A DNA stretch of 64,000 nt from Sphingomonas lenta (GTDB taxonomy: Bacteria; Pseudomonadota; Alphaproteobacteria; Sphingomonadales; Sphingomonadaceae), in assembly GCF_002288825.1 (NCBI RefSeq), contig NZ_NSLI01000001.1, positions 248,001-312,000 of the forward strand, in the 5' to 3' direction. The notes under the pieces are model-generated. The model did not search any database and was not told the origin of the DNA. It saw only the letters and a list, made by a program, of their open reading frames with translations. Below are positions 1-11,482 of this stretch, one piece after another; position 1 is the first letter of the stretch, and each line of letters starts with the position of its first letter. A program made the translations under genes and the position numbers.

Positions 1-29
1 TGGGCCACTGACCGAACAACGGGGATAGA

Positions 30-575
30 ATGACCGACGAAACCAATGTGAACGAGACCGATGACCTGCGCGAGGAGACGGCGGAAGCGGCGCCCGAGCT
101 GCAGGAGCACGACCGCGCGCTCCGGCTGGAGCAGGAGCTCGCCGAGGCGAAGCAGCAGGCGCTCTACGCGCAGGCCGAGGTGCAGAACGTGCGCCGGCGC
201 GCGGAGAAGGAGGCGGCGGACGCGCGCGCCTATGCCGCGACGGCGTTCGCGCGCGACATCCTGTCGGTGGCGGACAATCTCCAGCGCGGACTCCAGGCGA
301 TCCCGGCCGAGCTGCGCGACGACGAGCGCATGAAGGGCTTGGTGACCGGCCTGGAGGCGACGGGCCGCGAGCTGGAGAGCGTGTTCCAGCGGCACGGCAT
401 CACCAAGATCACCGCGATGGGCGAGCAGCTCGACCCCAACCGCCACCAAGCGATGCTGGAGGTGCCGAGTGATCAGCCCGCGGGCACGATCGTGACCGAG
501 ATGCAGGCGGGGTACATGATCCGCGACCGGCTGCTCCGGCCGGCGCTGGTGGGGGTGGCCAAGGCGGCGGGCTGA
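30..575 (+). CDS. grpE: GrpE nucleotide exchange factor for DnaK
   Basis: GrpE releases ADP from DnaK so that the Hsp70 cycle can continue in the cytoplasm. The 181 residues have the family layout: an acidic N-terminus, a long coiled coil at about 25-60 ending in AEVQNVRRR, and the C-terminal beta domain with GYMIRDRLLRPALVGV near the end. Length is normal for the family. A TGA at 9-11 may end an upstream gene. In related genomes that gene is usually hrcA, but too little is present to identify it. The gene lies 6.7 kb upstream of dnaK, so it is a separate unit. It converges on the next gene with a 3-bp gap. Confidence 0.96.
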   Translation: MTDETNVNETDDLREETAEAAPELQEHDRALRLEQELAEAKQQALYAQAEVQNVRRRAEKEAADARAYAATAFARDILSVADNLQRGLQAIPAELRDDERMKGLVTGLEATGRELESVFQRHGITKITAMGEQLDPNRHQAMLEVPSDQPAGTIVTEMQAGYMIRDRLLRPALVGVAKAAG

Positions 576-578
576 CGC

Positions 579-1028
579 TCAGGCGCGCGCGTTCACGACC
601 GCCGACGCGGCGCCGAGCATGAGCGCGTCCTCCGCGAAGCCGGTGGAGGTCTGACCGAAGCGGCGCATCGCGGCGACGCGGGCGTGGAAGCCGAGGAAGG
701 ATGACCCCACCGCCGCGGCGGCCCCGAGCAGCGCGCCGGTCAGCCGGCGGTCGCGCGCCGCGAGCACCGCGCCCGCGAAGCCGCCGGTCAGCGCGCGGCC
801 GAGGAGGCCGGGTAGGGTGATCCGGTCGGGCGCGTCGCGCATCTTGTCCCCGGCGATCTCGCCCGCCGCCAGCGCCACCGCGCCCGCGGCGCCGTGGGGA
901 CTCGCGAGCAGCTTCGCCCCGAACGCGTCGGGCGGCAGCGTCCCGCGCCGGGCCGCGCCCGCCAGGATCGCGAGCGGCGTCATCGAGCGCTGGCCGGCGA
1001 CTAGGCCGATGAGGATGGATCGGAGCAT
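579..1028 (-). CDS. DUF4126-type inner-membrane protein
   Basis: This 149-residue protein is rich in Gly and Ala with several hydrophobic stretches. It opens with MLRSILIGLVAGQRSMTPLA, the look of the DUF4126 membrane family, whose function is unknown. The pattern of GLVAGQRS followed by a helix, then FLGFHARVAAMRRFG in the second half, fits a small integral membrane protein without a cleaved signal. It is a single gene converging on grpE. Upstream of its start lies a dispersed palindromic repeat. No role is visible from context. Confidence 0.7.
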   Translation of the reverse strand: MLRSILIGLVAGQRSMTPLAILAGAARRGTLPPDAFGAKLLASPHGAAGAVALAAGEIAGDKMRDAPDRITLPGLLGRALTGGFAGAVLAARDRRLTGALLGAAAAVGSSFLGFHARVAAMRRFGQTSTGFAEDALMLGAASAVVNARA

Positions 1029-1102
1029 GGTGGGGTTCCTCGCGGTTGGTCGAGATCGCCAACGGGCGGGCCCCGCCGCGGGTCCCGAAGTCGGTACTAG
1101 CC

Positions 1103-1197
1103 GTCATGCCGGACTCGTTCCGGCATCCATCGTTGTGCGAGCAAACCGACCGGAGTGCGCGTACCCCGATGGACCCCGGAACAAGTCCGGGGTGACG
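1103..1197. repeat. Dispersed palindromic repeat, family A
   Basis: Two inverted arms, each with the core CCGGACTCGTTCCGG or CCCCGGAACAAGTCCGGGG, are flanked by GTCATG/GTGAC ends and separated by a less conserved loop. Similar elements occur at 29437, 30840 and 58869, and a related one at 21367. The element lies between two divergent genes. Confidence 0.85.
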
Positions 1198-1227
1198 ACG
1201 GTGGGTGGCGAGGGTAGGGCCGCCCTC

Positions 1228-2451
<1,224 letters not shown>

Positions 2452-2454
2452 TCT

Positions 2455-2597
2455 CCACCCCTCTCCCGCTTCCGCGGGAGAGGGACAGCTGCGAAGCAGC
2501 AGGGTGAGGGCCTGAACAGGACGCATCCCGCTAATTAGGCCCTCACCCGACCTCGCTGCGCTCGGCCACCCTCTCCCGCGAAAGCGGGAGAGGGGAG
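2455..2597. repeat. Dispersed palindromic repeat, family B
   Basis: Hairpins of the type CTCTCCCGC..GCGGGAGAGG occur at both ends, with CCTCACCC-type sequence and a short GCTGCGCTCGG stretch between. The layout recurs in the family B elements near 41008, 44583, 61450 and 61946. It fills the gap between two convergent genes and may also act as a transcription barrier. Confidence 0.8.
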
Positions 2598-2601
2598 AAG
2601 G

Positions 2602-3018
2602 TCAAACCGGACCGTCGAACCCCTTGGGAAAGAAGCGCTCGACCACGTTGGTCGCCAATCGCGCGGGACGTAATGTCTCCGCGTCGAGGCAGCACCAGCT
2701 CGACTTGACCTCGGCCAGCACATCCTCGCCGCGACGAATCACCGTCTGGTAGAAGGCGCGGGCGCCCTGTACCTTCTCGAGGAGCACGGTGGCGATCACC
2801 TCGTCGTCGAGGAAGGTCGGCTTGCGATAGGTGATCTCGTGCTTGAGCGCGACCCAGAGGTGCGTCGCGACGGCCTCGGCGGGGGCGAGCTTGCGCCAGT
2901 GGCTGAGCACCGCCTCCTGCACCCACTTCAGGTAGCTGGCGTTGTTGACGTGACCCATGAAGTCGATGTCGGCCGGGTCGATGCCGACGGGGAAGTCGTG
3001 GGGGACGCTCGCGGACAT
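2602..3018 (-). CDS. Acyl-CoA thioesterase, hotdog (4HBT) family
   Basis: This 138-residue single hotdog-domain protein probably hydrolyses a short acyl-CoA in the cytoplasm. The active-site pattern is D19-F-M-G-H-V-N-N with Y29, typical of the 4-hydroxybenzoyl-CoA thioesterase/YbgC group. Length fits the family. It is a lone gene, divergent from the membrane protein gene at 3155. The substrate cannot be told from sequence. Confidence 0.88.
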   Translation of the reverse strand: MSASVPHDFPVGIDPADIDFMGHVNNASYLKWVQEAVLSHWRKLAPAEAVATHLWVALKHEITYRKPTFLDDEVIATVLLEKVQGARAFYQTVIRRGEDVLAEVKSSWCCLDAETLRPARLATNVVERFFPKGFDGPV

Positions 3019-3102
3019 GCGCCGAGATTAGCACTCGGCCGCGGCGCGGTCGACACGAATGTAGATAAGCCGCGCATTAACTTCGTTATCCGTTGCGGGA
3101 CA

Positions 3103-3127
3103 GGAACAACCTCAAGCCACCCTCGTT
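3103..3127 (+). promoter_or_regulatory. EcfG-type (general stress) promoter candidate
   Basis: GGAAC at 3103-3107 and CGTT at 3124-3127 are 16 bases apart. This matches the GGAAC-N16/17-CGTT pattern of the alphaproteobacterial general-stress sigma factor EcfG. The -10 element is 27 bases before ATG 3155, with an AGGAGG ribosome site between. The match is by eye. Confidence 0.6.
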
Positions 3128-3154
3128 CACGCCGCGTCATAACAGGAGGACGCC

Positions 3155-3523
3155 ATGAGTGATTATCGAGGCGACGGGACGCATACCGACGGTGCGCGCC
3201 GCGTCGACGTGGGACCCTCCCACGGTCATGTCCATCACGAGCGCCGCGGAGGCGGGATCGGCCGCTGGCTGCTGATCCTGCTGGCGCTGCTCGCCATTCT
3301 GGCGGCGATCGGCTTCGCCACCGGCTTCTTCCGCGCGGATACGAGCGGCGAGCTGAAGGCGCCGGACGTCGACGTGAGCGTGAAGGGCGGATCGGTGCCC
3401 GACGTCGACCTGGACGCCAAGAAGGTCGAGCTGGAGACGAAGACCGAGACGGTCAACATCACCACGCCCACGCTGGAAGTGTCGGAGGGCAAGGACGACA
3501 AGGACGGCCCCGACAACAACTGA
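3155..3523 (+). CDS. Single-pass membrane protein, unknown function
   Basis: I do not recognise this 122-residue protein. It has a His/Gly/Arg-rich N-terminal tail, one transmembrane helix at about 38-59, and a polar tail with repeated Asp/Val pairs (KAPDVDVSV, VPDVDLD) and an acidic end. The topology suggests a short cytoplasmic N-terminus and a periplasmic acidic C-terminus. A strong AGGAGG ribosome site precedes the start. An EcfG-like promoter lies upstream, so stress induction is a fair inference. The next gene begins 45 bases later and may be co-transcribed. Confidence 0.75.
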   Translation: MSDYRGDGTHTDGARRVDVGPSHGHVHHERRGGGIGRWLLILLALLAILAAIGFATGFFRADTSGELKAPDVDVSVKGGSVPDVDLDAKKVELETKTETVNITTPTLEVSEGKDDKDGPDNN

Positions 3524-3568
3524 TAGGGCGCCGGCCGGGCGGGAATACCGTCCGGCCGGCCGATCACG

Positions 3569-3937
3569 ATGGACGCCGTCGAGCCGATCGTCCGCATCGT
3601 CGAATGGACGGGCATCGCGATCATCGTCGCGGGCTCGTTCGGATCGCTGGCCGTGTTCGCCGCTCGGGCGCTCCGTCAGGGGTTCAGCGAGCGGATCTAC
3701 GAGGAGTTCCGATCGACCTTGGGCCGGTCGATCCTGCTGGGGCTCGAGTTCCTGGTCGCCGCCGACATCGTCGGCACGGTGGCGATCGAGCCGACGCTCG
3801 ACAGCCTCGCGGTGCTGGCGGGCATCGTGCTGATCCGCACGTTCCTCAGCTTCTCGCTGGAGGTGGAGATCGAGGGGCGCTGGCCGTGGCAGCAGCAGGA
3901 GCCGCGGTCAGGCGGCGGCGGGGCGGAAGGGGATTAG
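3569..3937 (+). CDS. DUF1622 family membrane protein
   Basis: This 122-residue protein has three or so hydrophobic helices and the pattern seen in DUF1622 proteins: a helix, then the LGRSILLGLEFLVAADI segment, then LIRTFLSFSLEVEIEGRWPW near the end. The last motif is characteristic of the family, whose function is unknown. Its last 30 bases overlap the 3' end of the opposite-strand gene. It probably follows the preceding membrane protein in one transcript. Confidence 0.82.
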   Translation: MDAVEPIVRIVEWTGIAIIVAGSFGSLAVFAARALRQGFSERIYEEFRSTLGRSILLGLEFLVAADIVGTVAIEPTLDSLAVLAGIVLIRTFLSFSLEVEIEGRWPWQQQEPRSGGGGAEGD

Positions 3938-4378
3938 GCTCTCGTACTGCGACAGCGCGGGCGCTGCCGGCACGCGCTGCCCATGGCGGAGCAGAAAGGC
4001 GTGGCGGACGATCTCCGCCTGCTGTTCGATGCCGTAGCGGCTGAAGGGCTGGCCGGGCTTGAGGCTGTAGCCGTAGCGGCAGAAAGGATGGCGGCGGAGC
4101 GGCAGGAACAGCCCGCGCTGGTGCTGCCAGATGTGCACCATCTCGTGGATGAACAGGCCCTGGTCGCCGAGCGCGGCCGACGCGAAGTCGTCGCGCCAGA
4201 GCGTGCCTTTGGGATGGAAGTGGATGCAGCCGAGCGGGGCCATGACGACCCCGCGCGGCTGGAAGAAGGCCCATTTGGTGCGGGACAGCGCCACGCGGGC
4301 ATAGTCGATGCTCTCGCCGAACACGGAGCGGGCGAGGTCGACCTCGCCGGGGGTGAGGGGGCGCGACGCGGCGGGCAT
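3908..4378 (-). CDS. Putative zinc metallopeptidase-like protein (HEMVH)
   Basis: This 156-residue protein carries HEMVHIWQH at 78-86, an HExxH motif of zincin metallopeptidases. It lacks a signal peptide, and no obvious third zinc ligand can be assigned. A later YGIEQQAEIVRHAFLLRHG helix contains E and H residues that could supply one. Similar short proteins in sphingomonads are often labelled vgr-related, without proven function. I chose ATG 4378. An ATG at 4447 would add 23 low-complexity residues. The 3' end overlaps the DUF1622 gene by 30 bp on the opposite strand. Confidence 0.65.
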   Translation of the reverse strand: MPAASRPLTPGEVDLARSVFGESIDYARVALSRTKWAFFQPRGVVMAPLGCIHFHPKGTLWRDDFASAALGDQGLFIHEMVHIWQHQRGLFLPLRRHPFCRYGYSLKPGQPFSRYGIEQQAEIVRHAFLLRHGQRVPAAPALSQYESLIPFRPAAA

Positions 4379-4462
4379 GCCCGTCCAAAGTCCGGCCGTA
4401 GGTCCGCGGTTCCCGCGGGCGAGCGGGGACGGGCCGCCTAAGGGCAACCCGCCCCAACCCCG

Positions 4463-6478
4463 TCAGAGCATCGGCATGAGGGCGGTAGGCGCCATGACGG
4501 GCGCGTAACCCGGGCCGAGGTCGTCGACGCCTGCGTCCGAGCCTAGGGCGCTGTAGACATAGTAGGTGACGCCGTTGCGCGTCGCCGCGCCGTCGAACTC
4601 CAGGCGCGTGATCTGCCCGCCCATGACGTTCGTCATGCGGACGGACCCGCCCTCGCCCGGAGCGCCGGGATCGCCCGGGCCGCCCAACCCGCCCGGCAGG
4701 TCGAGGCGCCCATTGCCCCCGAAGTCGACGACTCCGTCCGAGTCGCTGTCGAACACGGGGGTGGTGGTGACCAGGATGTCGCGCGCGCCGAAGCCGACGA
4801 CCCTGTCGTCCCCGAGATCGAGGTCGAGCGCCGTGTCGAAGAAGAAGATGTCGGCCCTCGCGTCCATCGCGTCGCCGGACAGGACGTCGTCCGACAGCAC
4901 GAAGCCTTCCCGCGCGCGGTTCGGCCGCACGCTGGCGTCCGCATAGACGAAATTGCCTTCGCAAGCCTCGCCGAGGTAGCGGAGGGCGCGCACGCCACCG
5001 TCGATGCGCACGGTGTCGCCGCCGCCCAGGTCGAACAGCGCGTTGCCGCCGAAGTTCACGACGCCGTCGTTGTTCCTGTCGACGAGGCGCTCGGTGACGA
5101 CCAGGACGTCGTCCTTGGCGAAGTTGGTGATGCGATCGTCGCCCGTGGAGCCGCCCGCGTTATCGAAGAAGAAGGTGTTGTGGTAGCCGGGGCCGGTCAG
5201 CACCTCGTTGGCCGAGGCGGAGCCGTCCTGGGTGCCGGGACGGTCCACGGTGGGGCAGCCGGACGGCGGCGGCGGGCCGTCGTCGCCCACGCCCCTCACC
5301 GTGATCGTGACGGTGGTCGTCGCGCTCTCCTCGCCGTCGGAGATGGTGTAGGTGAAGCTGGTGGTCGCCTCGTCGCCCTCGTTGAGGGCGTCGAATTCGC
5401 CGTTCGGGTCGTAGGTGAAGCCGCCGGCCCCGTTGTCGGTCAACGTGCCGACCAGGCCCGAGGTGTCGATCGAGGTGATCGAGAACGTGTCGTCGTCGTC
5501 CGGGTCGAAGTCGTTGCCCAGCACGTTGAAGGTCGCCGTGTCGTCCTCGTCGACGGCCACCTCGTCGCCGACCGCCACAGGCGCGTCGTTCTCGTCGGTA
5601 TCGACCGCGACCACGGCGGTGATGTTGAAACCGGCGAAGAAGATGTTGTCGTCGTTGGACGGGTTCACGGTGTTGACCGTGATGCTCTCCGCGTTGTCGG
5701 CCAGGTAGGGCGTGGCGTCGTCGACATTGCCCTTGGCGAGGTCGTAGAGCTCGTCGTCGGTGCGGACGCCGTTGATCGGCTGGTCGGGATCCGGATTGCC
5801 CGTGCTGTCGCCGATGCCGCCGATGGTGAGCAGGCCGCCATTGCCGATCGAGCTGAAATCGGTGGTGCCGTCGTCCTGGGCGCCGGCGGACTGGGTGAGC
5901 TGCCGTCCGTCGACCGTGACGCGGGAGAATTGGCTGCTCGGCCAGAAGCTGAAGCCGATGCCGAGCGACATCTGCGCCTCGAAGCCGGGCCTGTCGGTGT
6001 CCACCGGTTCGGAGAACTCGAGCTCGAAATCGTCGCCCGTGGTGGCGCTGAAGCCGTCGAGCAGGCTGATGGTGCGTACGCTCTCGCCGGGGTTGGAGTA
6101 GACGACCACGAGCGCGTAGCCGTCGATGCTGCTGCCGACGATATCCGAGATGTCGAAGTCGAACGTCCCCGCGCCGCCGTCGTCGATCGCTTCACGGATG
6201 AAGGTCGTGATGTCGGACCGGAACGCCTGGAGGCCCGCGGTCGCGCCGAGACCCGTGTAGCTGGTGATCGTCGCGGAGTCCGATCCGCGGGTGAGCGTGA
6301 CCGAGCTGGGCGGCGAGCTGGACGAGTAAGTCGACGTGTACAGGAAAGCGGCTTCGATCCGCGACCCGTCGGGCACGATGGCCGATAAGGTCTGGTTCGC
6401 CCCCGACGCTTGGCCGCCGGCTCCGTCGATCGACCAGTTCCCCTTGCCGACGAAGGTATAGTTCGCAGTGAGTGACAT
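4463..6478 (-). CDS. Large repeat protein with Ig-like and Ca-binding-like repeats, likely secreted
   Basis: This acidic, Asp/Gly-rich protein of 671 residues has no N-terminal signal peptide. Residues 1 to about 290 form a beta-rich domain with VVVYSNPGES. Residues from about 298 to 395 look like a cadherin/VCBS-type repeat (VDEDDTATFNVLGNDFDPDD). Then come two repeats of about 110 residues, each with an FFFD segment and a DxNxDGVVxFGGN or DxDSDGVVDFGGN calcium-loop-like motif (about 464 and 574). The pattern of no signal plus Asp-rich repeats suggests type I secretion, but no transporter genes lie in this window. Function is unknown, perhaps surface adhesion. Confidence 0.72.
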   Translation of the reverse strand: MSLTANYTFVGKGNWSIDGAGGQASGANQTLSAIVPDGSRIEAAFLYTSTYSSSSPPSSVTLTRGSDSATITSYTGLGATAGLQAFRSDITTFIREAIDDGGAGTFDFDISDIVGSSIDGYALVVVYSNPGESVRTISLLDGFSATTGDDFELEFSEPVDTDRPGFEAQMSLGIGFSFWPSSQFSRVTVDGRQLTQSAGAQDDGTTDFSSIGNGGLLTIGGIGDSTGNPDPDQPINGVRTDDELYDLAKGNVDDATPYLADNAESITVNTVNPSNDDNIFFAGFNITAVVAVDTDENDAPVAVGDEVAVDEDDTATFNVLGNDFDPDDDDTFSITSIDTSGLVGTLTDNGAGGFTYDPNGEFDALNEGDEATTSFTYTISDGEESATTTVTITVRGVGDDGPPPPSGCPTVDRPGTQDGSASANEVLTGPGYHNTFFFDNAGGSTGDDRITNFAKDDVLVVTERLVDRNNDGVVNFGGNALFDLGGGDTVRIDGGVRALRYLGEACEGNFVYADASVRPNRAREGFVLSDDVLSGDAMDARADIFFFDTALDLDLGDDRVVGFGARDILVTTTPVFDSDSDGVVDFGGNGRLDLPGGLGGPGDPGAPGEGGSVRMTNVMGGQITRLEFDGAATRNGVTYYVYSALGSDAGVDDLGPGYAPVMAPTALMPML

Positions 6479-6635
6479 GGCGCACGTCCTCCCGTTCGGG
6501 GGCGCTTACCGCGCCCCGGTTGTGGGTTGCGACCGCCTTATTCTTGTGGAGCTGTCTCTTAACTGAGGTTCGACTTGCGAACAACTTGGTCCGGCGTTCA
6601 TTTTGTCCAATGCGCGTTCGCGTATCGGGACTAGA

Positions 6636-7082
6636 CTAGTCGGGAGTTTGGCTCGCAGCGGAGGCGATCCACGCCTTGCGATAGAGCCGCTGGCCGTCGT
6701 CGAACGTCAGCGTTAGCAGCGTGGTCGCGCCCGGCTTTGCGCGGCGGTCCAGGTCGAAGAGCATCACGTGCCGGCCGCCGGGCTCGAACGCGACCTCCTG
6801 GCCGGCGGGAATTGGAACGGCCGTAATCGGCCGCATCGACATGTGCCCGCCGCCCGACCCCATCCCCGACATCGTCTCGTGCATCTCGGCGCGGACCGCG
6901 AGGTCGGCGGTAACGCGGATCAGCGTGCGCGGCTCGGGACCGCCCTGGACGGTAAAGTAGGCGGCGGCGGGGCGGCCGGGCACGGCGGGCAGGCGCACCC
7001 AGGCGTCCTCCACATCCAGGTCGGCCGGTCCCGTGCAGGCGGCCACGCCCAGCGCCATCAGTGCCGAAACGATACGTCGCAC
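6636..7082 (-). CDS. PCu(A)C-type periplasmic copper chaperone
   Basis: This 148-residue protein has a lipoprotein-like signal ending at C16 (LGVAAC) and the PCu(A)C copper site: H68 and M71, then a Met/His loop (HMSM near 80), and H105-V-M107 in GGRHVMLFDL. The family binds Cu(I) and helps load the CuA site of cytochrome c oxidase. It is a lone gene, divergent from dnaK. No oxidase genes are near, though the bc1 operon is elsewhere in the window. Confidence 0.88.
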   Translation of the reverse strand: MRRIVSALMALGVAACTGPADLDVEDAWVRLPAVPGRPAAAYFTVQGGPEPRTLIRVTADLAVRAEMHETMSGMGSGGGHMSMRPITAVPIPAGQEVAFEPGGRHVMLFDLDRRAKPGATTLLTLTFDDGQRLYRKAWIASAASQTPD

Positions 7083-7134
7083 GCCCGCCCGATCCCCTTC
7101 ACGCCACTTTGGTTCCGCCTAGAGCCGGCGCATC

Positions 7135-7162
7135 CTTGCGGCAAGCGGACGCCCACCTATAT
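7135..7162 (+). promoter_or_regulatory. Heat-shock (sigma-32/RpoH) promoter of dnaK
   Basis: CTTG at 7135-7138 and CCTATAT at 7156-7162 are separated by 17 bases. This matches the alphaproteobacterial RpoH consensus (CTTG, 17 bases, CYTATNT). The -10 box is 78 bases before the dnaK start. Confidence 0.78.
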
Positions 7163-7240
7163 CGCGGCCCATTGGAATAGGTTGCGCCGCCGTAACGGGG
7201 CGCGGCCACATGTTTATCGTAAGGGGCAGACGAGCAACAC

Positions 7241-9145
<1,905 letters not shown>

Positions 9146-9157
9146 GGCTATGTTTTT

Positions 9158-9190
9158 CCCTCGTCATTCCGCTAAACGGGGTGGCGAGGG
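9158..9190 (+). other. Stem-loop between dnaK and dnaJ
   Basis: CCCTCG at 9158-9163 pairs with CGAGGG at 9185-9190, with partial inner pairing. No T-run follows on the coding strand, so it may be a processing or partial attenuation hairpin rather than a terminator. Confidence 0.4.
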
Positions 9191-9208
9191 GAAGGCGTGG
9201 GGGCGGGT

Positions 9209-10324
9209 ATGACTACCGATATCGACTATTACGAACTGCTCCAATGTGAGCGGACGGCGGACGCCGCGACCATCAAGTCCGCCTACCGCAAGCTCGCGAT
9301 GAAGTACCACCCGGACAAGAACGCCGGGTGCAAGGACGCCGAGGCCAAGTTCAAGGCGGTCAACGAGGCCTATGACTGCCTCAAGGACCCGCAGAAGCGC
9401 GCGGCGTACGACCGGTTCGGCCACGCCGCGTTCCGCAATGGCGGCGGGCATGCGGGCGCGCAGGACTTCTCGGGCTTCTCCGACATCTTCGAGAGCGTCT
9501 TCGGCGAGTTCATGAACGGCCGCGGCGGCGGTCGTCAGCAGCAGCGCCGCGGTGCCGATCTCCGCTACGACATGGAGATCACGCTGGAGGAGGCGTTCCA
9601 CGGCAAGGCGACCGAGATCACGGTGGACGTCTCGGCGCAGTGCGACGGCTGCCAGGGATCGGGCGCGAAGCCGGGCACCAAGGCGCGCACCTGCCACACC
9701 TGCGCCGGCCAGGGGAAGGTACGCGCGCAGCAGGGCTTCTTCGTGGTCGAGCGCGCCTGCCCCGTCTGCCAGGGATCGGGCCAGGTCATCGCCGACCCGT
9801 GCGGCGATTGCGGCGGCGACGGCCGCGTCGAGCGCACCAAGACGCTGGAGGTCAACATCCCCGCCGGCGTCGACGAGGGCACGCGCATCCGGCTGGGCGG
9901 CGAGGGCGAGGCGGGCGCGCGCGGCGCGCCGGCGGGCGACCTCTACATCTTCCTGCACATGAAGCGGCACGCGATCTTTGAGCGCGAGGGCACGACGCTT
10001 TTCGCGCGCGCGCCGATCAGCTTCACCACGGCGGCGCTGGGCGGCACGCTCCAGATCCCCGGCCTGGACGGCAAGAGCCACGAGATCCGCATCCCTGCCG
10101 GCATCCAGTCGGGCCGCCAGCTCCGCCAGCGCGGTGCTGGCATGCCCGTGCTGCAGGGCCGCGGCAGCGGCGACCTGGTCGTGCAGATCGAAGTGGAGAC
10201 GCCGACCAAGCTGTCCACCCGCCAGCGCGAGCTCCTGGAGATGTTCCGCGAAACGGAGACGGGCGACGAGTGCCCCGAGAGCCAGGGCTTCTTCGCCAAG
10301 ATCAAGAAGGCGGTGGCGGGGTAA
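9209..10324 (+). CDS. dnaJ: DnaJ (Hsp40) co-chaperone
   Basis: DnaJ (371 residues) stimulates DnaK ATPase activity and delivers substrates. The J domain has H34-P-D, followed by a Gly/Phe-rich linker. Four CxxCxGxG zinc motifs follow ([32 protein letters not shown]), then the substrate-binding C-terminal domains. ATG 9209 was preferred over an in-frame GTG at 9197 because it begins at the conserved TDIDYYELL start. It lies 63 bp downstream of dnaK. Confidence 0.98.
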   Translation: MTTDIDYYELLQCERTADAATIKSAYRKLAMKYHPDKNAGCKDAEAKFKAVNEAYDCLKDPQKRAAYDRFGHAAFRNGGGHAGAQDFSGFSDIFESVFGEFMNGRGGGRQQQRRGADLRYDMEITLEEAFHGKATEITVDVSAQCDGCQGSGAKPGTKARTCHTCAGQGKVRAQQGFFVVERACPVCQGSGQVIADPCGDCGGDGRVERTKTLEVNIPAGVDEGTRIRLGGEGEAGARGAPAGDLYIFLHMKRHAIFEREGTTLFARAPISFTTAALGGTLQIPGLDGKSHEIRIPAGIQSGRQLRQRGAGMPVLQGRGSGDLVVQIEVETPTKLSTRQRELLEMFRETETGDECPESQGFFAKIKKAVAG

Positions 10325-10372
10325 GCGACAAGCCGCTGGCGGACGCGCCCACCCGCTCCTAAGCTGCCGTTG

Positions 10373-11482
10373 ATGCGGCTGGGGGCGAAGCTCGACGAGT
10401 GGCAGGCCGCGGGCCTGATCGACGGCGACGCTGCGGCCGCGATCCGCGCGCACGAGGACGGGCGGCATCGGCCGGTGGCGCTGTTCGCGGTCGCCGGGCT
10501 CGGCGCGCTGGCGCTCGGGCTGGGCGTGCTGCTCGTCGTGGCGGCGAACTGGGACGCGCTGCCCGCCTGGAGCAAGTTAGCGGCTCACCTGTTCTTCCTC
10601 GCGTTGGCCGGTGCGGCCGCGCTTCATTTCACGCGCAACGACCGGGTCGGCGCGGGCGAGGTGTCGCTGTTCCTCCTTGGGGCGCTGACCCTGGCCGGGA
10701 TCGCGCTTCATTCGCAGGTGTATCAGCTCACCGGACCCTTGTGGCAGGCGCTCGCCTGGTGGACGTTAATGGTGTCCCCGGCGCTGCTCCTGCTCGGGCG
10801 CACGCGGCTTACCGCCTATGGCTATGGCGGGATGCTCGTGGCGCTCGCGATTGCGTACGTCACAGAGCGTGAGGCGGACGTGCTGGGCGGAAACCTGGCC
10901 GCGGCGCTGCCGTCGGCGCTGGTACTGATCGGGCTCGTTCGGTCGGGCGGCGAGCGGCGCAAGGCATTCCACGATGCACTGCTGGAGCTCGGGGTGGTGT
11001 TGGCGCTGCTCGGGGCTAGCCTGGCGCAGCTAGGCTGGACGTTCGGGGTGGATCGGGACGATGCCGGCGATTGGGCAGTCCGCTTGCCGCTCGCGGTCGC
11101 GCTCGCGGCGTTGGTCGGGGCGCTCGCGTTCTGGCTGCGTTCGCGGTCAGAGGCGGTGCTACTGGCGACGGTGGTCAGTGGTTCGGCGATGGCCGCAGCG
11201 CTCGCGCTCGCCTTGCCCCATGGGAGCGGGCCTTTGGAGCGGTTCTTCGGCGCGCTCGTCTATCTGGCGCTGTGGGGCGCGGTCGCGGCTGCGGCGACGC
11301 GTGCGGGCTGGCGAAGGCTGTTCGGCGTTGCGGTCGCCGCGGCGGCCCTGCGGCTGTTCCTGATCTACTTCGAGCTGTTCTACAGCCTAGCTTTCACCGG
11401 TGTCGGCTTGATCGTCGCGGGCGTGTTGCTGATCGCGCTGACCTGGGGCTGGTCGCGCATCATGCGCCGGAGCGGACGATGA
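10373..11482 (+). CDS. DUF2157 multi-pass membrane protein
   Basis: This 369-residue inner-membrane protein has a soluble N-terminal part (KLDEWQAAGLIDGDAAAAI), as in DUF2157, followed by about ten hydrophobic helices. Function is unknown. ATG 10373 sits directly after a TTG. Its stop overlaps the start of the next gene (ATGA at 11479-11482), so the two are translationally coupled. DUF2157 and GDYXXLXY proteins are commonly encoded side by side, which supports both calls. Confidence 0.82.
   Translation: MRLGAKLDEWQAAGLIDGDAAAAIRAHEDGRHRPVALFAVAGLGALALGLGVLLVVAANWDALPAWSKLAAHLFFLALAGAAALHFTRNDRVGAGEVSLFLLGALTLAGIALHSQVYQLTGPLWQALAWWTLMVSPALLLLGRTRLTAYGYGGMLVALAIAYVTEREADVLGGNLAAALPSALVLIGLVRSGGERRKAFHDALLELGVVLALLGASLAQLGWTFGVDRDDAGDWAVRLPLAVALAALVGALAFWLRSRSEAVLLATVVSGSAMAAALALALPHGSGPLERFFGALVYLALWGAVAAAATRAGWRRLFGVAVAAAALRLFLIYFELFYSLAFTGVGLIVAGVLLIALTWGWSRIMRRSGR

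Noticed and set aside
5180..6388. A long open frame on the plus strand opposite the large repeat protein
   Set aside because: Its composition is a mirror of the Asp/Gly codons of the real gene, with no family pattern and no ribosome site.
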